63,185 nt of DNA from a virus (IMGVR_UViG_3300013126_000002:1-63185); one strand, 5' to 3'; shown: positions 17,271 to 25,342, counted from the first letter of the stretch. Translations and numbers: made by a program. The notes: generated from the letters alone by a model not told the origin.

Positions 17271-19380
17271 TTTCAAGTCCTCCTAACAGTTGGTTGACCA
17301 CCTCCGCAGACTGGGCATCAGCCGCAGCCTGATTCTTGTTGCCCTGCGTAACCGCCTTGAAGGCGTCGGCAAGGGCCGCACGAATTTGTACCCGCATCAT
17401 TTCTTCCTGCTGCGCCGCTGCACGCTGGGCGCTCTGAGCCTGATTCTCCTTGATGCGCTTGGCTTCTTCGCGGGTGACGATGACGTTCTCGGTCAAATCG
17501 CGGGCAGCCGCACGTTCGCGCAACAGCTCGTACCCGTCTACGAAGGCCTTTTCTTCTTCCGACAGGGTTTGCACAAAGGAATCCAATTGCATCCCCCGCA
17601 CTTCCTTCGCCATCAGGCTGGTAGACCCCTTGGCCTGCACTTGGAAGTCGCCCTGAATATGGGGCTTCGGGTTCAACTGCTGGTTGAATGCTACGAGCGA
17701 AGTAATAACCGATTCGGTGAACACATCGAAATTGCGTACCACGTCCTTGAACGGCAGGGCGGCATCGTTACGGATCAGGCTGGCCCCTGCTGCCGTACGG
17801 AACGGCTCGGACGGGGCTTTCTGCATGTCTCCGCCTGTGGCCGGGCCTACGAAGGTCTCGGCATCGGCAAACTGCTGGAACAGGTTAATCACCTGCGTCA
17901 GTTCGGTAATGTGGCTGTCGATCTTGATCTCGCGGATGGCGGGCATGTTGGCGTCTGCGCCGAGCCCTTCCCGATACCACAGCTTGTGCGGGCTGACGCT
18001 ACGCAAGTCCTGATCCATACGGAGCAGGTCGGTGTTCAGCTCAAGGTTGGGGCCACAGACGACCGAGGCGTTGTCCATCATCATCATGGACGCGGCAGTA
18101 ATACTCATCTGGCTGTCGCGCATGATATTGGGCAGGCCGTTGCCAGTCAGGCTGGTATCGTCTTCCTCAAACACGAACTGGTGGTACATGTTGACCTTAT
18201 AGCCGGTATCCAGCTCCACCCACGGGCTAATGTCGGCCTTGATGACCTCATTGTCGAGCATCCAGATGTCTGCCTCGACTTCCTCGTTGCGGAGTTCTTC
18301 CGGCACTTCCACGCCGCACTGAATCAGGTCGTAGGCGCTGATGTAGCCGTACCACTGGATGGCCTCGTACTTGCGCCCCTGCTGGTCGCCGGTATTGAGC
18401 GCAACGCCCATCGACTTCAGCTCGGTCTCGTACGTGCGACGCTTGTAGTTGCCATTGGGCGTCTTGTTCAGATACGCCTTGATGTTCTCCCCAAGGAAGT
18501 CCGACCGGTCGGCCAGCTTGCGAAGCTGGTGGCGGCTGAGGACGTGGCGCTGGAACTGGCCGTCCATCTGGCTGAACGTCTTGGCCGTCATGTCGGGGTA
18601 GTAATCCCATATCGACACGAACTCAAACTGCGGGCGGTAGACCTGCGTAGTCACCGGCTCCCACATCCCCGTCATCGGATTTTGTGTCCATGAGCGCTGC
18701 ATCTGCGTACGTGACATGGGGCCCTTAAGCACGCCAATGCCGAACGTAACGCCGGACTTGATGACCTGTTTGCAGAGGGTAACGTAGGAAATGCTGCGAT
18801 CTCCGCCCAACTCCTCCAACTGGTCGTCAATTTCCAGTTCCAAGTTGCGTCCGCGTTCAGCGGCAAAGCGTATGACCGCTTCCTCGATCTCCTCATCGCC
18901 CATCTCGCCGCCAGTTTCCTCGTACAGCGCGGTGAGTACGCTGTTCATGTCTTCGGGGCTGAGGTTGGGTACGGGGGAGGGCTCGATGCCGTAGTTCTTG
19001 TCGGACTCAGGGAACAGCAGGTTCATCAGCCGTGCGACCATGCTGACGGTCTTCACGCGGGTGACGCGCGGGTAGGTCTTGGCTTTGTTGGGGTCCAGCT
19101 TGGCTTCGACTTCGGGGTCATGCTGGCCGAGGTACTGGCGCAGGTTCCGCATCCATTTGATTTCCGCGATGCGGCGTTCGCGTTCATACGTTTCGAAGCG
19201 TTGGTACAGTTTCAGGCCGAGAGTCCGGAGTTTTTCCGGATCGAGGGCGCGTGCTGCGCTCTGTACGGCCTGTTCTCCTGTCATTTCGGGTGGGGCCACA
19301 CCGGCACCTGTGGCGAGCGGGGAGGCAGTGCCGGGGGCCCCATTGATCGGGACGTTAGGGTCTAAGGGTTGTTGTGCCAT
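17194..19380 (-). CDS. Portal protein
   Basis: 728 residues, the length of podoviral (P22/N4-like) portals that form the dodecameric DNA gate at the head vertex. It begins with a disordered Pro/Gly/Ala segment (1-45), then a Leu-Tyr-Gln-Arg-Phe-Glu-Thr-Tyr helix. A Trp-Asp-Tyr-Tyr-Pro-Asp-Met segment near 255 is typical of portal stem-region proteins, and a long Gln/Ala/Arg-rich helical tail fits the portal barrel. It directly follows the large terminase gene, the standard order. Confidence 0.85.
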   Translation of the reverse strand: MAQQPLDPNVPINGAPGTASPLATGAGVAPPEMTGEQAVQSAARALDPEKLRTLGLKLYQRFETYERERRIAEIKWMRNLRQYLGQHDPEVEAKLDPNKAKTYPRVTRVKTVSMVARLMNLLFPESDKNYGIEPSPVPNLSPEDMNSVLTALYEETGGEMGDEEIEEAVIRFAAERGRNLELEIDDQLEELGGDRSISYVTLCKQVIKSGVTFGIGVLKGPMSRTQMQRSWTQNPMTGMWEPVTTQVYRPQFEFVSIWDYYPDMTAKTFSQMDGQFQRHVLSRHQLRKLADRSDFLGENIKAYLNKTPNGNYKRRTYETELKSMGVALNTGDQQGRKYEAIQWYGYISAYDLIQCGVEVPEELRNEEVEADIWMLDNEVIKADISPWVELDTGYKVNMYHQFVFEEDDTSLTGNGLPNIMRDSQMSITAASMMMMDNASVVCGPNLELNTDLLRMDQDLRSVSPHKLWYREGLGADANMPAIREIKIDSHITELTQVINLFQQFADAETFVGPATGGDMQKAPSEPFRTAAGASLIRNDAALPFKDVVRNFDVFTESVITSLVAFNQQLNPKPHIQGDFQVQAKGSTSLMAKEVRGMQLDSFVQTLSEEEKAFVDGYELLRERAAARDLTENVIVTREEAKRIKENQAQSAQRAAAQQEEMMRVQIRAALADAFKAVTQGNKNQAAADAQSAEVVNQLLGGLESGVQEAGGSSGEAGKPTGNGPAVPK

Positions 19381-19410
19381 AGGTCGCTCCTAGCGAAGAT
19401 GCCGTTCACT

Positions 19411-20868
19411 CTACCCGAAGTTATATCTGTTGTCGAATCGCGGCGGTACGAACGCGTTGGTACTGTTGCGTGCGGCGCGGTTTGCGCCTTTGCGGAAGTA
19501 TTTGGCGAGGTACTGTACGGCATCCAGTGGGTGGCTGTACTCGTTCTTGTCCGGTTCGGCGGCGGTTGTGCCTTTACGGCTGATGGCGTAGCGATACCCG
19601 CCTTCGAAGCCACGGATTATGGTTCGGCATCCGGGGTCGATGAGCAGGGCGGGGCCTACGTCTGTCAGGCGCATGAGGTAGTGTTCCACTGCGTCCAAGC
19701 GTGGTTGCAGGGTGTTATCGGTGTCGTATTTGACTTCGAAGTGTTTGCGATACACGTCCACGACTGATTTCTCGTCGGATTGTGCGCGTATGGCGGCTGC
19801 GGGGTCGGGGACGACCAGTGGGTTCTTGAACATCTGGTATTTCGCCCGCAGGAGGGGTTTCAGCCGTTCTGCGATCTGCCTTTCAGCGCCCATGTCGCGC
19901 TGGATCAGTTCATCGTAGATGAGCAGTCTGCCGTGGCTGTCTTCTTGGCCGATGGCGATGGCGCTGAAGTTGAGTCCGGGGTCCAGACTGATGATGAGGG
20001 GCAGGTGGGGGTTTGGCATGAGCGGTTTGGCTGACACATGCAGATCGCGGTTGAACGCGGGGAACACCGGCTGGCCGTCTAGGCTGAAGCCCCATTGTAC
20101 CTCGATGAACTGTTTTACCCACTCCTTGGACTTCCCTTCGGCTTGGGAGGTGTAGTACTCGGTTCTACCGGGCAGGTTGTCGGTATTTTCTGCGGTCGGC
20201 AGGAACCCCGACGGTTGCACGAACAGCCGCACGTTGTTGGGCAGCGGGTTCTTGACGAGGTAATCGTACCACCATGAGTTCTCGTCTCCGGTGTTGGATG
20301 AGCCCCACATGCCCCAGTTGGACGCGCCGCCGTGTAGCGCGGGCGGGTATCGTCCGCAGCGTGCTGCCAGTGCTTCCACGATCTCCTTGCGTATCTGCAC
20401 GAACTCATCGAGGATGGCAAACGTGACTTCCAGCGACAGTACGCGTGCCACGTCATCGGGGGTATCCAGCGGTCGGAACAGCACTTCGCACTCCACGTCG
20501 GCGTAGCGCAGGATGAACTTGTATTCTGACGCTTTCCAAGTACCCGCCTGCCCGTCCTTGAACCAATAGTTCCACGAACTGAGGGTGGTATCGCGCAGTT
20601 GCGGCATGGTGTTACGGACGATCACCGCGCGGGAGCGCCTGATGCCGTCGATGGGGGAGGGTGCCTGAAGGCCTGCCATGTAGGCCAGCTTGAACATGAT
20701 GCCGGTGGTCTTGCCCGAACCTACCGGGCCGAGAATCCAATCGTAGAACATGCGTGCCGGGGTGTAGTCGAGGATGAACGCATCGACTGTCGGCGGTGGG
20801 GTGTAGTTGATCGTGTTGGCGTCATTGACCTTGTTGGCCGCAGTGGTGAAGTCCCCGATGTCAGCCAT
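19411..20868 (-). CDS. Terminase large subunit
   Basis: 485 residues. The ATPase domain has a Walker A GPVGSGKT (47-54) and a Walker B with catalytic acid in AILDEF (151-156). The C-terminal RNase H-like nuclease has its first metal-binding Asp at about 296 in a Ser-Leu-Asp-Pro-Gly motif. The enzyme drives ATP-dependent DNA packaging through the portal and cuts concatemers. It overlaps the small-subunit-like gene by 8 nt and is followed by the portal gene. Confidence 0.95.
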   Translation of the reverse strand: MADIGDFTTAANKVNDANTINYTPPPTVDAFILDYTPARMFYDWILGPVGSGKTTGIMFKLAYMAGLQAPSPIDGIRRSRAVIVRNTMPQLRDTTLSSWNYWFKDGQAGTWKASEYKFILRYADVECEVLFRPLDTPDDVARVLSLEVTFAILDEFVQIRKEIVEALAARCGRYPPALHGGASNWGMWGSSNTGDENSWWYDYLVKNPLPNNVRLFVQPSGFLPTAENTDNLPGRTEYYTSQAEGKSKEWVKQFIEVQWGFSLDGQPVFPAFNRDLHVSAKPLMPNPHLPLIISLDPGLNFSAIAIGQEDSHGRLLIYDELIQRDMGAERQIAERLKPLLRAKYQMFKNPLVVPDPAAAIRAQSDEKSVVDVYRKHFEVKYDTDNTLQPRLDAVEHYLMRLTDVGPALLIDPGCRTIIRGFEGGYRYAISRKGTTAAEPDKNEYSHPLDAVQYLAKYFRKGANRAARNSTNAFVPPRFDNRYNFG

Positions 20869-21457
20869 TGATGGTTACCGCCTCGCTGTCGATGGTGGGC
20901 CGGGGTGATGCGCTACCCCCGAAGTTGATGTTGATCTGGAACCCCGCTCCGGCAGCGCTGGGCTTCTCGTTGGTGTCTGTATAGTCGGCCCACTTCATCG
21001 TCTGCTTGATGAGGTCTGCCCGCACCGCAGCCGGGGTCGATTCGTCATGGATCATGAGGTACGACGTGTCCAGCAACGCCTCAGCCTGTATCCGCGCCTT
21101 GAGTTTGAACGCCGCGTTCTCGTTCTTGGCAATGTAGTTGCGTGCCCTGTCCACCGTGCGCTGGAACAGCGCGGACGACGAGATCGCCTCCCAATCCATC
21201 GGGTTGATCTTGTACGCCTTCAGCAGATCAGGGATGGGTGCCGTCCCTAGCGCTACCTCGATGGGTAGCGTGGACGGGAACCCAAGATCACCCTCCGGGG
21301 TCAGCGGAGCCGCAGTCCGGGGTTCAGGGAAGGTCTCGTTAAGGAAGGGCGTGTCCGGCGTCGCCTCGGTAATGGGCAGCAAGGCGTTCAGGTCGCCACT
21401 CAGGTTCATCGCCTGCGCTTCCTCCTCATCTGATCCGAACAAGTTTAGCTCCGACAT
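20861..21457 (-). CDS. Probable terminase small subunit
   Basis: 198 residues. An acidic disordered N-terminus (1-90) precedes a helical domain (100-165), and a Gly/Asn-rich C-terminal strand segment could contact the large subunit. It is assigned mainly because it sits directly upstream of, and overlaps, the large terminase gene. No helix-turn-helix can be shown by eye. Confidence 0.65.
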   Translation of the reverse strand: MSELNLFGSDEEEAQAMNLSGDLNALLPITEATPDTPFLNETFPEPRTAAPLTPEGDLGFPSTLPIEVALGTAPIPDLLKAYKINPMDWEAISSSALFQRTVDRARNYIAKNENAAFKLKARIQAEALLDTSYLMIHDESTPAAVRADLIKQTMKWADYTDTNEKPSAAGAGFQININFGGSASPRPTIDSEAVTING

Positions 21458-21746
21458 TTGCTACCTCCTCAACCTTGGATTCGTTCAGCGTGCGTACGTC
21501 CACACCCTGCTCCTGTGCCTCCGCCAACCGGTTCGCAGCCTTGATCCGGTCTACATAGTTCTTCCGGCTCAGTCGGGAAGCCTCCGGATTGCGCGTACGC
21601 CACTCCTGCGACTTGATCTTCTGACACTCCCGGCAGTAATAGTGATACCCGCCTACCACACTCCGGTTCTTCGCAAACTCGGACAGGTTTTTCGACACCT
21701 TGCAGCGACTACAGACGCGCATGTAATCAGGGGTCTTCCGCTCCAT
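21426..21746 (-). CDS. Small zinc-binding protein, first gene of the late unit
   Basis: 106 residues from the ATG at 21746, which has GGAG 7 nt upstream; a GTG four codons earlier is the alternative. Two Cys-x-x-Cys pairs (about residues 12-15 and 38-41) separated by Phe-Ala-Lys-Asn and Tyr-His-Tyr-Tyr, then Trp-Arg-Thr-Arg-Asn-Pro-Glu. This is the widespread phage zinc protein related to the recombination-endonuclease-VII-like / HNH zinc fold, but no catalytic His-Asn pair is obvious. Promoter-proximal in the late operon. Confidence 0.7.
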   Translation of the reverse strand: MERKTPDYMRVCSRCKVSKNLSEFAKNRSVVGGYHYYCRECQKIKSQEWRTRNPEASRLSRKNYVDRIKAANRLAEAQEQGVDVRTLNESKVEEVANVGAKLVRIR

Positions 21747-21777
21747 TTCATTCTCCACTCAGGTTGATTCGGTGTCA

Positions 21778-21807
21778 ATTGTATGGGGGGTGAGAATTGA
21801 TTGTCAA
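21778..21807 (-). promoter_or_regulatory. Sigma70-type promoter for leftward late genes
   Basis: On the minus strand a perfect TTGACA (21807-21802) is separated by 18 bp from TACAAT (21783-21778), about 32 nt before the first late start codon. It faces away from the early promoter at 22031, making this a divergent control region. Confidence 0.7.
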
Positions 21808-21871
21808 GTAAGCAGGTGAAAAAACCCGGAAAATTTTTTGGGGGAAGGGGGCCTTTAATACCCCTAATTAG

Positions 21872-21952
21872 AGTAGGGTTATTATGTTTTTACCGGGAAT
21901 TTTAAATACCCATGCTCTAAGTAGGGTTATTATGTTTTTACTGGAAATTTTA
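21872..21952. repeat. Pair of 32-bp direct repeats in the divergent control region
   Basis: Two copies 48 bp apart, each starting GTAGGGTTATTATG and ending in an AATTTTA-type tract, with two mismatches (CGGG versus TGGA class). They lie in the AT-rich 364-bp gap between the late and early promoters. They may bind a regulator or assist DNA melting. Confidence 0.7.
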
Positions 21953-22030
21953 TTTATGAAAGGGGCAAAGCGACGGGCGCGTGAACCCAAAACCCCCTTG
22001 GGGGGCTTCGCCAGAAAAAAGAATTCTTAC

Positions 22031-22059
22031 TTGACAAACTAAGTGGGTTGTGAGATACT
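22031..22059 (+). promoter_or_regulatory. Sigma70-type early promoter
   Basis: TTGACA (22031-22036), 17-bp spacer, GATACT (22054-22059). It shares the ACTTGACAAA context with the other early promoters and drives the first rightward genes. No GTTAAC palindrome follows this one. Confidence 0.7.
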
Positions 22060-22110
22060 AGCATCGTGGTGAAGCAAGCCACATCTATCCAACTATCAAA
22101 GGAGCCTATC

Positions 22111-22350
22111 ATGGCAACAATGATTGCAAAGCCCGCCGCTGCTAAAGCGGTACCGGCTGCCCGCCCGTCGAATTCGGCGACAATGCGGGCAGACCTTATC
22201 CACGCAGCGTATGAGCTGTGCGCCGCTCATGTGCGCGAGGTGGCCGTCAACGGCAGCTCGTTTGAGCTGGTATGCGCGGCAGAGGATGCAGCGCGATTCG
22301 TTCGCAGCGTAGAAACCGCCATGCAGCGGTTTGAACGTAACCAAGACTAA
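22111..22350 (+). CDS. Small early protein, unknown
   Basis: 79 residues from the ATG at 22111, which has AAAGGAG 7 nt upstream; an upstream GTG lacks a site. Ala/Lys/Pro-rich start, then a helical Ala/Glu/Arg-rich body with two Cys. First gene after the early promoter, a common place for host-takeover proteins. Not recognised. Confidence 0.7.
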   Translation: MATMIAKPAAAKAVPAARPSNSATMRADLIHAAYELCAAHVREVAVNGSSFELVCAAEDAARFVRSVETAMQRFERNQD

Positions 22351-22385
22351 ATGGAGCTGGCGGGCGAAAGCCCGCCAGATAAATC

Positions 22386-22646
22386 ATGACATATCAAGAT
22401 ACCCTTGCTTTCCGCACTTTGATCCGCCAAATCGCCGACACGCTGGCTGCACAGTATAGCGACAAGCTGATCAAGCCTGCCAACTACAGCTATGCGATGG
22501 CTTATATTCGCGCAGTACCCAGCTTGTTAGATGGCGAGCTGCACGCACAGGGCCTGTACATCCAGAGCAATCTGGCATGGTGGCGCGGCGATACAGCAAA
22601 GCAATACAAGATCATGTTGAAGAACGCAACGAACGCAGTTAAGTAA
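22386..22646 (+). CDS. Small early protein, unknown
   Basis: 86 residues, helical, Tyr/Ala/Leu-rich, with a Trp-Trp-Arg-Gly segment and a basic Lys-rich end. 35 nt after the previous gene and followed by a strong terminator, so the two form a short early transcript. Unrecognised. Confidence 0.7.
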   Translation: MTYQDTLAFRTLIRQIADTLAAQYSDKLIKPANYSYAMAYIRAVPSLLDGELHAQGLYIQSNLAWWRGDTAKQYKIMLKNATNAVK

Positions 22647-22652
22647 GAACTT

Positions 22653-22678
22653 GGGGGCTTCGGCCCCCATTTCTTTTT
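22653..22678 (+). terminator. Rho-independent terminator
   Basis: GGGGGC stem, TTCG loop, GCCCCC, then a T-rich ATTTCTTTTT tract, 7 nt after the stop of the 86-residue gene. It isolates the first early transcript. Confidence 0.8.
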
Positions 22679-22692
22679 GCCCCTGTATTTTA

Positions 22693-22710
22693 GCGACATA
22701 GTAGTAGCCA
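22693..22710. repeat. Repeat 'GCGACATAGTAG' copy 1
   Basis: An 18-bp sequence beginning GCGACATAGTAG that recurs at 23690 and 24664, each time between a terminator and whatever follows. In this module it precedes the early promoter at 22749. It marks the boundaries of the duplicated early modules. Confidence 0.75.
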
Positions 22711-22748
22711 CCACCTTGCACCACATACCACTCAGCCACTAATATCAC

Positions 22749-22777
22749 TTGACAAACTTGTATCAGAAGTGCATAAT
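22749..22777 (+). promoter_or_regulatory. Sigma70-type early promoter, module 1
   Basis: TTGACA, 17-bp spacer, CATAAT. It shares the CACTTGACAAA start and a GTATCAGA element in the spacer with the promoter at 23745, showing the two promoters are duplicates. Confidence 0.85.
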
Positions 22778-22802
22778 ACACACATGATCTCGATTTGGGG
22801 TC

Positions 22803-22824
22803 ATCTGCCTGTTAACGGGCAGTC
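22803..22824. promoter_or_regulatory. GTTAAC palindrome, site 1
   Basis: Core GTTAAC at 22811-22816. The right arm is a perfect GGGCAGTC; the left arm (ATCTGCCT) matches consensus at five of eight positions. It lies about 25 bp downstream of a -10 box and ends 24 nt before an ATG. Confidence 0.8.
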
Positions 22825-22848
22825 AATTAACGCTAAAAGGAGCCTATC

Positions 22849-23565
22849 ATGGCACGTAATAACCGCGCGGCAGCCGCCGCATCCGCCGCTGCTCAGGCAG
22901 CATCCGTTCAACCCAGCATCGAAGACCTGATTGTTGCCGAGTGGCAGCATCTGTTCGAAGCAAAGAAAGATACCGCCAAGTACGCTGAAGAATTGAAGCG
23001 TGCCGCTGGCGGTGCTGGCAAGGCAGCGCTGCAAATCATGTTCATCATCCGCGAGGATGTGGTGATGATCGAAGTGAAAGAGACGCGCCGCCCAACGCTG
23101 AAATCTACCGCCAGCGCCGAGAAGGCAATCGCGCTGGGGCTGAAACTGGCGAACGAAGCCGGACTTTCGGATAAGACCATTGAAGACGTGCAAGCGCTGA
23201 TCCGCCGCTTTGCACGCATGGATGTGGCGAAGCGTACCGCCGTACTTAGCAAGGCAGCAGGTATGGGCATCAACGCTATGCGTAAGGTCTTTACCGCCGT
23301 GGAAACCGGCAATGCTGGCGGCGAAGAAGGCGGCAGCGGCGAAGGCAGCGGCGAAGGCAAAACCGCACCAGCAGCGAAAGACCTGAAAGAGCCGGAATTG
23401 GCGGAACTTCTCGCCAGCGTAACCGGCATGGGTGATCGCGTCACATGGCTGCAAGTGATCGCACTGGTGCAGGAAATCGGCGTGCAGACCAGCGCCGAAC
23501 TTCTGCAAAAAGAAGTAACCGCAATCGACAAGCAGCAGGCGGCGAAGCAAAAGAAAGCCGCTTAG
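22849..23565 (+). CDS. Early module protein A, paralogue of the next gene
   Basis: 238 residues. Helical, starts Ala/Asn-rich, and aligns throughout with the 216-residue product of the next module; shared segments include EDVQALIRRFARM and a Lys/Thr-Thr-Ala-Ser-Ala-Glu stretch. Residues 150-180 hold a Gly/Ser/Glu linker that differs between the two. No enzymatic motif, signal peptide or membrane segment. A strong promoter, a near-consensus SD (AAAGGAG) and a terminator of its own suggest an abundant early protein. It might bind DNA or host factors; function unknown. Confidence 0.8.
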   Translation: MARNNRAAAAASAAAQAASVQPSIEDLIVAEWQHLFEAKKDTAKYAEELKRAAGGAGKAALQIMFIIREDVVMIEVKETRRPTLKSTASAEKAIALGLKLANEAGLSDKTIEDVQALIRRFARMDVAKRTAVLSKAAGMGINAMRKVFTAVETGNAGGEEGGSGEGSGEGKTAPAAKDLKEPELAELLASVTGMGDRVTWLQVIALVQEIGVQTSAELLQKEVTAIDKQQAAKQKKAA

Positions 23566-23588
23566 TTCTACCTGATTCAATCCTTCCA

Positions 23589-23614
23589 GCCCCGCGAAAG
23601 CGGGGCTTTTTTTT
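23589..23614 (+). terminator. Rho-independent terminator after module 1
   Basis: Perfect 7-bp stem GCCCCGC / GCGGGGC with a GAAA tetraloop followed by eight T's, 23 nt after the stop codon. Confidence 0.95.
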
Positions 23615-23627
23615 GCCTTGAATTTGG

Positions 23628-23649
23628 GACTGGTCGTTAACGGGCAGTC
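23628..23649. promoter_or_regulatory. GTTAAC palindrome, site 2
   Basis: Left arm GACTGGTC, core GTTAAC (23636-23641), right arm GGGCAGTC. It lies between the module 1 terminator and the next promoter, so it is the only site in this module not close to a start codon. Confidence 0.85.
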
Positions 23650-23689
23650 CCGTTTTTTCTTTTTTGCCTGTACTTTCCTCCTGACTGGA

Positions 23690-23715
23690 GCGACATAGTA
23701 GTAGCCATGCCCCAA
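23690..23715. repeat. Repeat 'GCGACATAGTAG' copy 2
   Basis: 26 bp here; the first 18 match copy 1 and the whole matches copy 3 (24664-24689) with one change. It precedes the module 2 promoter by 30 bp. Confidence 0.8.
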
Positions 23716-23744
23716 TCCATCATCATGCACGCGTGAAATATCAC

Positions 23745-23773
23745 TTGACAAAATAGTATCAGACGAGCATAAT
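23745..23773 (+). promoter_or_regulatory. Sigma70-type early promoter, module 2
   Basis: TTGACA, 17 bp, CATAAT, with the same CACTTGACAAA and GTATCAGA elements as the module 1 promoter. Confidence 0.85.
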
Positions 23774-23780
23774 AACAATT

Positions 23781-23801
23781 CCCCTGCATTTTTCGCAGGG
23801 G
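23781..23801 (+). promoter_or_regulatory. 5'-end stem-loop in module 2 leader
   Basis: CCCCTGC and GCAGGGG pair around a 7-base loop, starting within a few bases of the expected transcription start. There is no T tract, so it probably protects the 5' end of the mRNA rather than terminating. Confidence 0.6.
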
Positions 23802-23807
23802 AAGCCT

Positions 23808-23829
23808 GACTGGCCGTTAACGGCCAGTC
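23808..23829. promoter_or_regulatory. GTTAAC palindrome, site 3 (perfect)
   Basis: The only fully symmetric copy: GACTGGCC, core GTTAAC, GGCCAGTC. It lies 35 bp after the -10 box and ends 28 nt before the module 2 ATG. Confidence 0.9.
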
Positions 23830-23857
23830 GATCAACTATCTAACTAGGAGCAATATC

Positions 23858-24508
23858 ATGGCTAAATCCAAGCCCGCAGTACCCGCAGTTGACACCCTCG
23901 ACACTCTTGCCCGTAGCGAATGGCAAGTGCTGTTTTCCGCAAAGGCCGCGACCCGCACGCACGCCGAGCAACTAAAGGCCGCAGCAGGAAGTGCTGGTGC
24001 TGCTACGTTGCACCTCATGTCCCTGATCAAGGATGACCTGACCCTGATCGAGATCAAAGAGGAACGCAGGCCTGCTATCAAGACGACCGCCAGCGCCGAA
24101 CGCGTGATCGCTATCGGGATCGAGATGGCTCGCGCAGGTGGAATGGCCGACAAAACAGTCGAGGACGTGCAAGCCCTCATCCGCAGGTTCGCACGCATGA
24201 CCGCAGAAAAGCGGGCTGCTGTGCTGACGCAAGGGATCGATAAAGGCCTGAATGCCCTGCGAAAGGTGTTCCTTGCCCTTGAGAACGGCGCAAAGGGGTC
24301 GGATGAGGGTGAGGGTTCAACCGCCCCAGAAAAACAGCTCACAGAGCCCGACATCGCCGAGCTGCTGACAAGCATAACGAAGCACGGCACGCGCGAGACG
24401 TGGTTGTCCCTGATCGCAGTCGCAGTTGACTATGGGGTCGAGGCCGCAGCCAAGTTGGTCGAGGCTGACCTGAACAAGCCAGCCAAGCGCACCCGCAAAG
24501 CAGCCTAA
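23858..24508 (+). CDS. Early module protein B, paralogue of the previous gene
   Basis: 216 residues, clearly homologous to the 238-residue protein upstream over nearly its full length (same Glu-Trp-Gln-x-Leu-Phe motif near residue 20, same EDVQALIRRFARM near 100, same Leu-Arg-Lys-Val-Phe). It lacks the long Gly/Ser linker and ends Lys/Arg-rich (Lys-Arg-Thr-Arg-Lys). The pair arose by duplication of the whole promoter-palindrome-gene-terminator unit and has diverged well beyond recent copying. Unknown function. Confidence 0.8.
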   Translation: MAKSKPAVPAVDTLDTLARSEWQVLFSAKAATRTHAEQLKAAAGSAGAATLHLMSLIKDDLTLIEIKEERRPAIKTTASAERVIAIGIEMARAGGMADKTVEDVQALIRRFARMTAEKRAAVLTQGIDKGLNALRKVFLALENGAKGSDEGEGSTAPEKQLTEPDIAELLTSITKHGTRETWLSLIAVAVDYGVEAAAKLVEADLNKPAKRTRKAA

Positions 24509-24529
24509 TCCCCTGCTGTTACCCTTAAA

Positions 24530-24555
24530 GCCCTGCTTTTGCAGGGCTTTTTTTT
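24530..24555 (+). terminator. Rho-independent terminator after module 2
   Basis: GCCCTGC stem, TTTT loop, GCAGGGC, then eight T's. Confidence 0.95.
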
Positions 24556-24622
24556 GTCCATTGTTCTCACCTGATAACATCTGCCCTGATATTCCCCAGC
24601 AAGATCAGACACTTAATGCTTT

Positions 24623-24644
24623 GACTGCCCGTTAACGGGCTGTC
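24623..24644. promoter_or_regulatory. GTTAAC palindrome, site 4
   Basis: GACTGCCC, core, GGGCTGTC: one change from perfect symmetry. Located in the non-coding stretch after the module 2 terminator, far from any clear gene. Confidence 0.85.
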
Positions 24645-24663
24645 GTAGTCACGCTCGACTGGC

Positions 24664-24689
24664 GCGACATAGTAGTCGCCATGCCCCAA
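24664..24689. repeat. Repeat 'GCGACATAGTAG' copy 3
   Basis: Third copy, followed not by a recognisable promoter but by the AT-rich region. This looks like the decayed remnant of a third early module. Confidence 0.8.
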
Positions 24690-24750
24690 AAACACGTAGC
24701 ACTAACAGATGACGAGAACAATGAAGGAGAAAAAGTGTAATGAAATCAAT

Positions 24751-24772
24751 GACTGGCCGTTAACGGCTAGTG
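24751..24772. promoter_or_regulatory. GTTAAC palindrome, site 5
   Basis: GACTGGCC, core, GGCTAGTG. Directly preceded by a Shine-Dalgarno-like GAAGGAG and a seven-codon mini-ORF (ATGAAATCAATG start) whose TAA stop lies inside the palindrome core. Confidence 0.8.
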
Positions 24773-24847
24773 CAAAGTGATACGAATATCTACTTACACG
24801 CGAAAAAGCAAATGAGACGGGTATGAAAGTGAAAGTCTAAAAACGTA

Positions 24848-25015
24848 ATGAAATCAACGGAAACAGGTGCTCACAAAATAGGCATTGCGAGACGTGTAAG
24901 GGGTATGCACCCACTAGAGCCTGAAGTCCAAAATGTTATGGGTCTCCTACCTAAGTACCTGTTTTCTATATCTTTATTTATTATATTTATTATATGTATT
25001 GCATTTCTTGTCTAA
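24848..25015 (+). CDS. Possible small tail-anchored membrane protein
   Basis: 55 codons from the ATG at 24848. The N-terminal 35 residues are polar and basic; the last 18 are almost purely hydrophobic (Leu/Ile/Phe). No good ribosome site is visible. Hydrophobic codons are easily produced by AT-rich DNA, so this may be chance. If real, it would be a single-pass C-terminally anchored peptide. Confidence 0.25.
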   Translation: MKSTETGAHKIGIARRVRGMHPLEPEVQNVMGLLPKYLFSISLFIIFIICIAFLV

Positions 25016-25342
25016 AAACGGGAAATTACATACGCCACACGCGCGACCCCAACTTAAAGTAAAGTCTTAAGTTCTCATTTGAGACCTATAAGTCACCAAA
25101 AAACGCGTATCCTTATTTTTTTCGCCGAAATCTGCATTCTCACCATCCGGTAGTATATCCCCTTATTTTTCTCAATGAAATCAACGATCTTGCCAGCACC
25201 CAACAGGTTAGTACTTACACACCCGTCTCAAACTTCGCATACAATCTCAGATTCCCTTATATAAATCAAGCACTTAGGGGTCAGACCCACTTTCATCCGA
25301 TACTAATTATGTTGTTGATTTGTATAGACTTTCTCATTTGGT

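Noticed and set aside
22801-23835. Long minus-strand frame of 344 codons
   Set aside because: It opposes two strong rightward genes, crosses a promoter, terminator and palindromes, and translates the palindrome; a shadow frame.
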